From: Roseibium salinum
GTDB lineage: Bacteria > Pseudomonadota > Alphaproteobacteria > Rhizobiales > Stappiaceae
NCBI RefSeq assembly: GCF_026240905.1
Contig: NZ_JAPEVI010000003.1
Span: 2,852,001-2,916,000, forward strand
Direction of reading: 5' to 3'
DNA length: 64,000 bases
Numbering within the stretch: position 1 is the stretch's first letter; each line of letters begins with the position of its first letter. Under the pieces are notes generated by a model. It worked only from the letters and a program-made list of their open reading frames with translations, did no database searches and was not told the DNA's origin. This document shows, piece after piece, positions 63,308 to 64,000 of this stretch. A program made the translations under genes and the position numbers.

Positions 63308-64000
63308 TCAAAGCGTGAATTGTTCGCCCAGATAGAGCCGGCGCACGTCGGGATTCGTGACGATTTCGTTCGGCAAGCCCTCCGTCAGCACTTCGCCGGA
63401 GGCAATAATGTAGGCCCGGTCGATCAGCCCGAGGGTTTCGCGCACATTGTGGTCGGTGATCAGAACGCCGATGCCGCGCTGGGTCAGGTGACGCACGAGT
63501 TCCTGGATGTCTCCCACCGCGATCGGGTCGATGCCGGCGAAGGGTTCGTCGAGCAGCATGAAGGCCGGGCGGCTGGCAAGGGCGCGGGCGATTTCCACGC
63601 GCCGGCGCTCACCGCCCGACAGGGCGATGCTCGGCGACTTGCGCAGGTGGGTCAGGCCGAATTCAGCCAGCAGCGAGATCGAGATCTTCCCGGCGCCTGC
63701 GGCGGTTGGGTTCGATCACTTCAAGGACGGCGCGGATGTTCTCCTCGACCGTCAGGCCCCGGAAGATGGACGCCTCCTGGGGCAGATAGCCGATACCGAG
63801 CCGCGCGCGGCGGTACATCGGCATGCGGGTGATGTCGAAGCCGTTCAACAGGATCCGGCCCTGGTCCGGACGGATCAGCCCGGTGATCATGTAGAAGGTC
63901 GTGGTCTTGCCGGCGCCGTTCGGCCCCAGAAGGCCGACGGCTTCCCCCGGCTTTACGGACAGACTGACATATTTCACCACCTGACGGCGGCCGTAGGTCT
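63308..64000 (-). pseudogene. lptB: LPS export ABC transporter ATP-binding protein LptB, partial and frame-shifted as read
   Basis: The ATPase that powers lipopolysaccharide transport from the inner membrane with LptFG. The upstream part, running off the window, has the Walker [19 protein letters not shown] and the Q-loop [13 protein letters not shown]. The downstream part has signature [15 protein letters not shown], Walker [13 protein letters not shown] and [10 protein letters not shown]. The frame changes between EDLDL and [15 protein letters not shown]; dropping one base near 63674 (or adding two) gives EDLDLLLAEFGL and joins them. LptB is normally essential, so a read or assembly error is the likeliest explanation. 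The first residues lie beyond position 64000. Confidence 0.88.

Overview
The window is about 64 kb of GC-rich chromosomal DNA from an alphaproteobacterium. The gene families, the LptB-RpoN-HPF-PtsN order, a CobHLIJM-type cobalamin operon and short palindromic intergenic repeats fit Hyphomicrobiales, most like the Stappia/Labrenzia/Roseibium group. That placement is inferred from gene content only. No phage, plasmid, insertion sequence or CRISPR array was seen. One small MITE-like element and several REP-like palindromes are present.

Layout. 1-9.9 kb holds housekeeping and stress genes (MepA endopeptidase, a homocysteine S-methyltransferase, an acetyltransferase, LepA, a YjdM/PhnA-like protein, two LysR loci and a YihY/BrkB membrane protein). 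10.4-14.7 kb holds pheS and pheT, split by a small membrane-protein gene. 14.8-22.9 kb holds a secreted Cys protein, a nucleotidyltransferase-like protein, a PabB-PabC fusion, MsrA, tRNA-Ser(GGA), a SUKH immunity-like pair and a YegD-type Hsp70. 22.9-35.6 kb is a cobalamin locus. A plus-strand operon, preceded by a structured leader, runs small His protein-CbiX-CobH-small basic protein-CobL-CobI-CbiG/CobJ fusion-CobM, almost all with overlapping start and stop codons. CobA-CobB and CbiD-CobK then diverge from a shared promoter region. CbiX, CbiD and CbiG point to the early-cobalt-insertion (oxygen-independent type) route.

35.6-48 kb is an exopolysaccharide locus: WecG/TagA transferase, Wzz-like chain-length protein with a decayed kinase domain, Wzy-like polymerase, GT4 and GumK-like transferases, GH5 hydrolase, TupA-like ATP-grasp protein, Wzx-like flippase and a double alpha/beta hydrolase. 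By eye it is more AT-rich than its surroundings. 48-53.9 kb, read on the minus strand, is a compact operon of carrier protein, acyl-CoA-dehydrogenase-like protein, aminoacyl-tRNA-synthetase-like amino acid:carrier-protein ligase, DUF1839 protein and GH2 glycosidase. This is the most intriguing system in the window. 54.7-58.0 kb holds a second compact minus-strand set (Zn-type dehydrogenase, 6-pyruvoyl-tetrahydropterin-synthase-like protein, glycosyltransferase, methyltransferase) that looks like an uncharacterised, possibly glycosylated-pterin pathway. 58.1-64 kb holds OpgH and the PtsN/HPF/RpoN/LptB block.

A caution for the reader: four genes (GcvR-like, Wzx-like, Zn-dehydrogenase, LptB) are broken by single-base frame shifts. 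Three lie in homopolymers of five or six bases, each apparently one base short. The fourth is in the normally essential lptB. Read or assembly error is therefore more likely than real gene loss. The window ends inside lptB.
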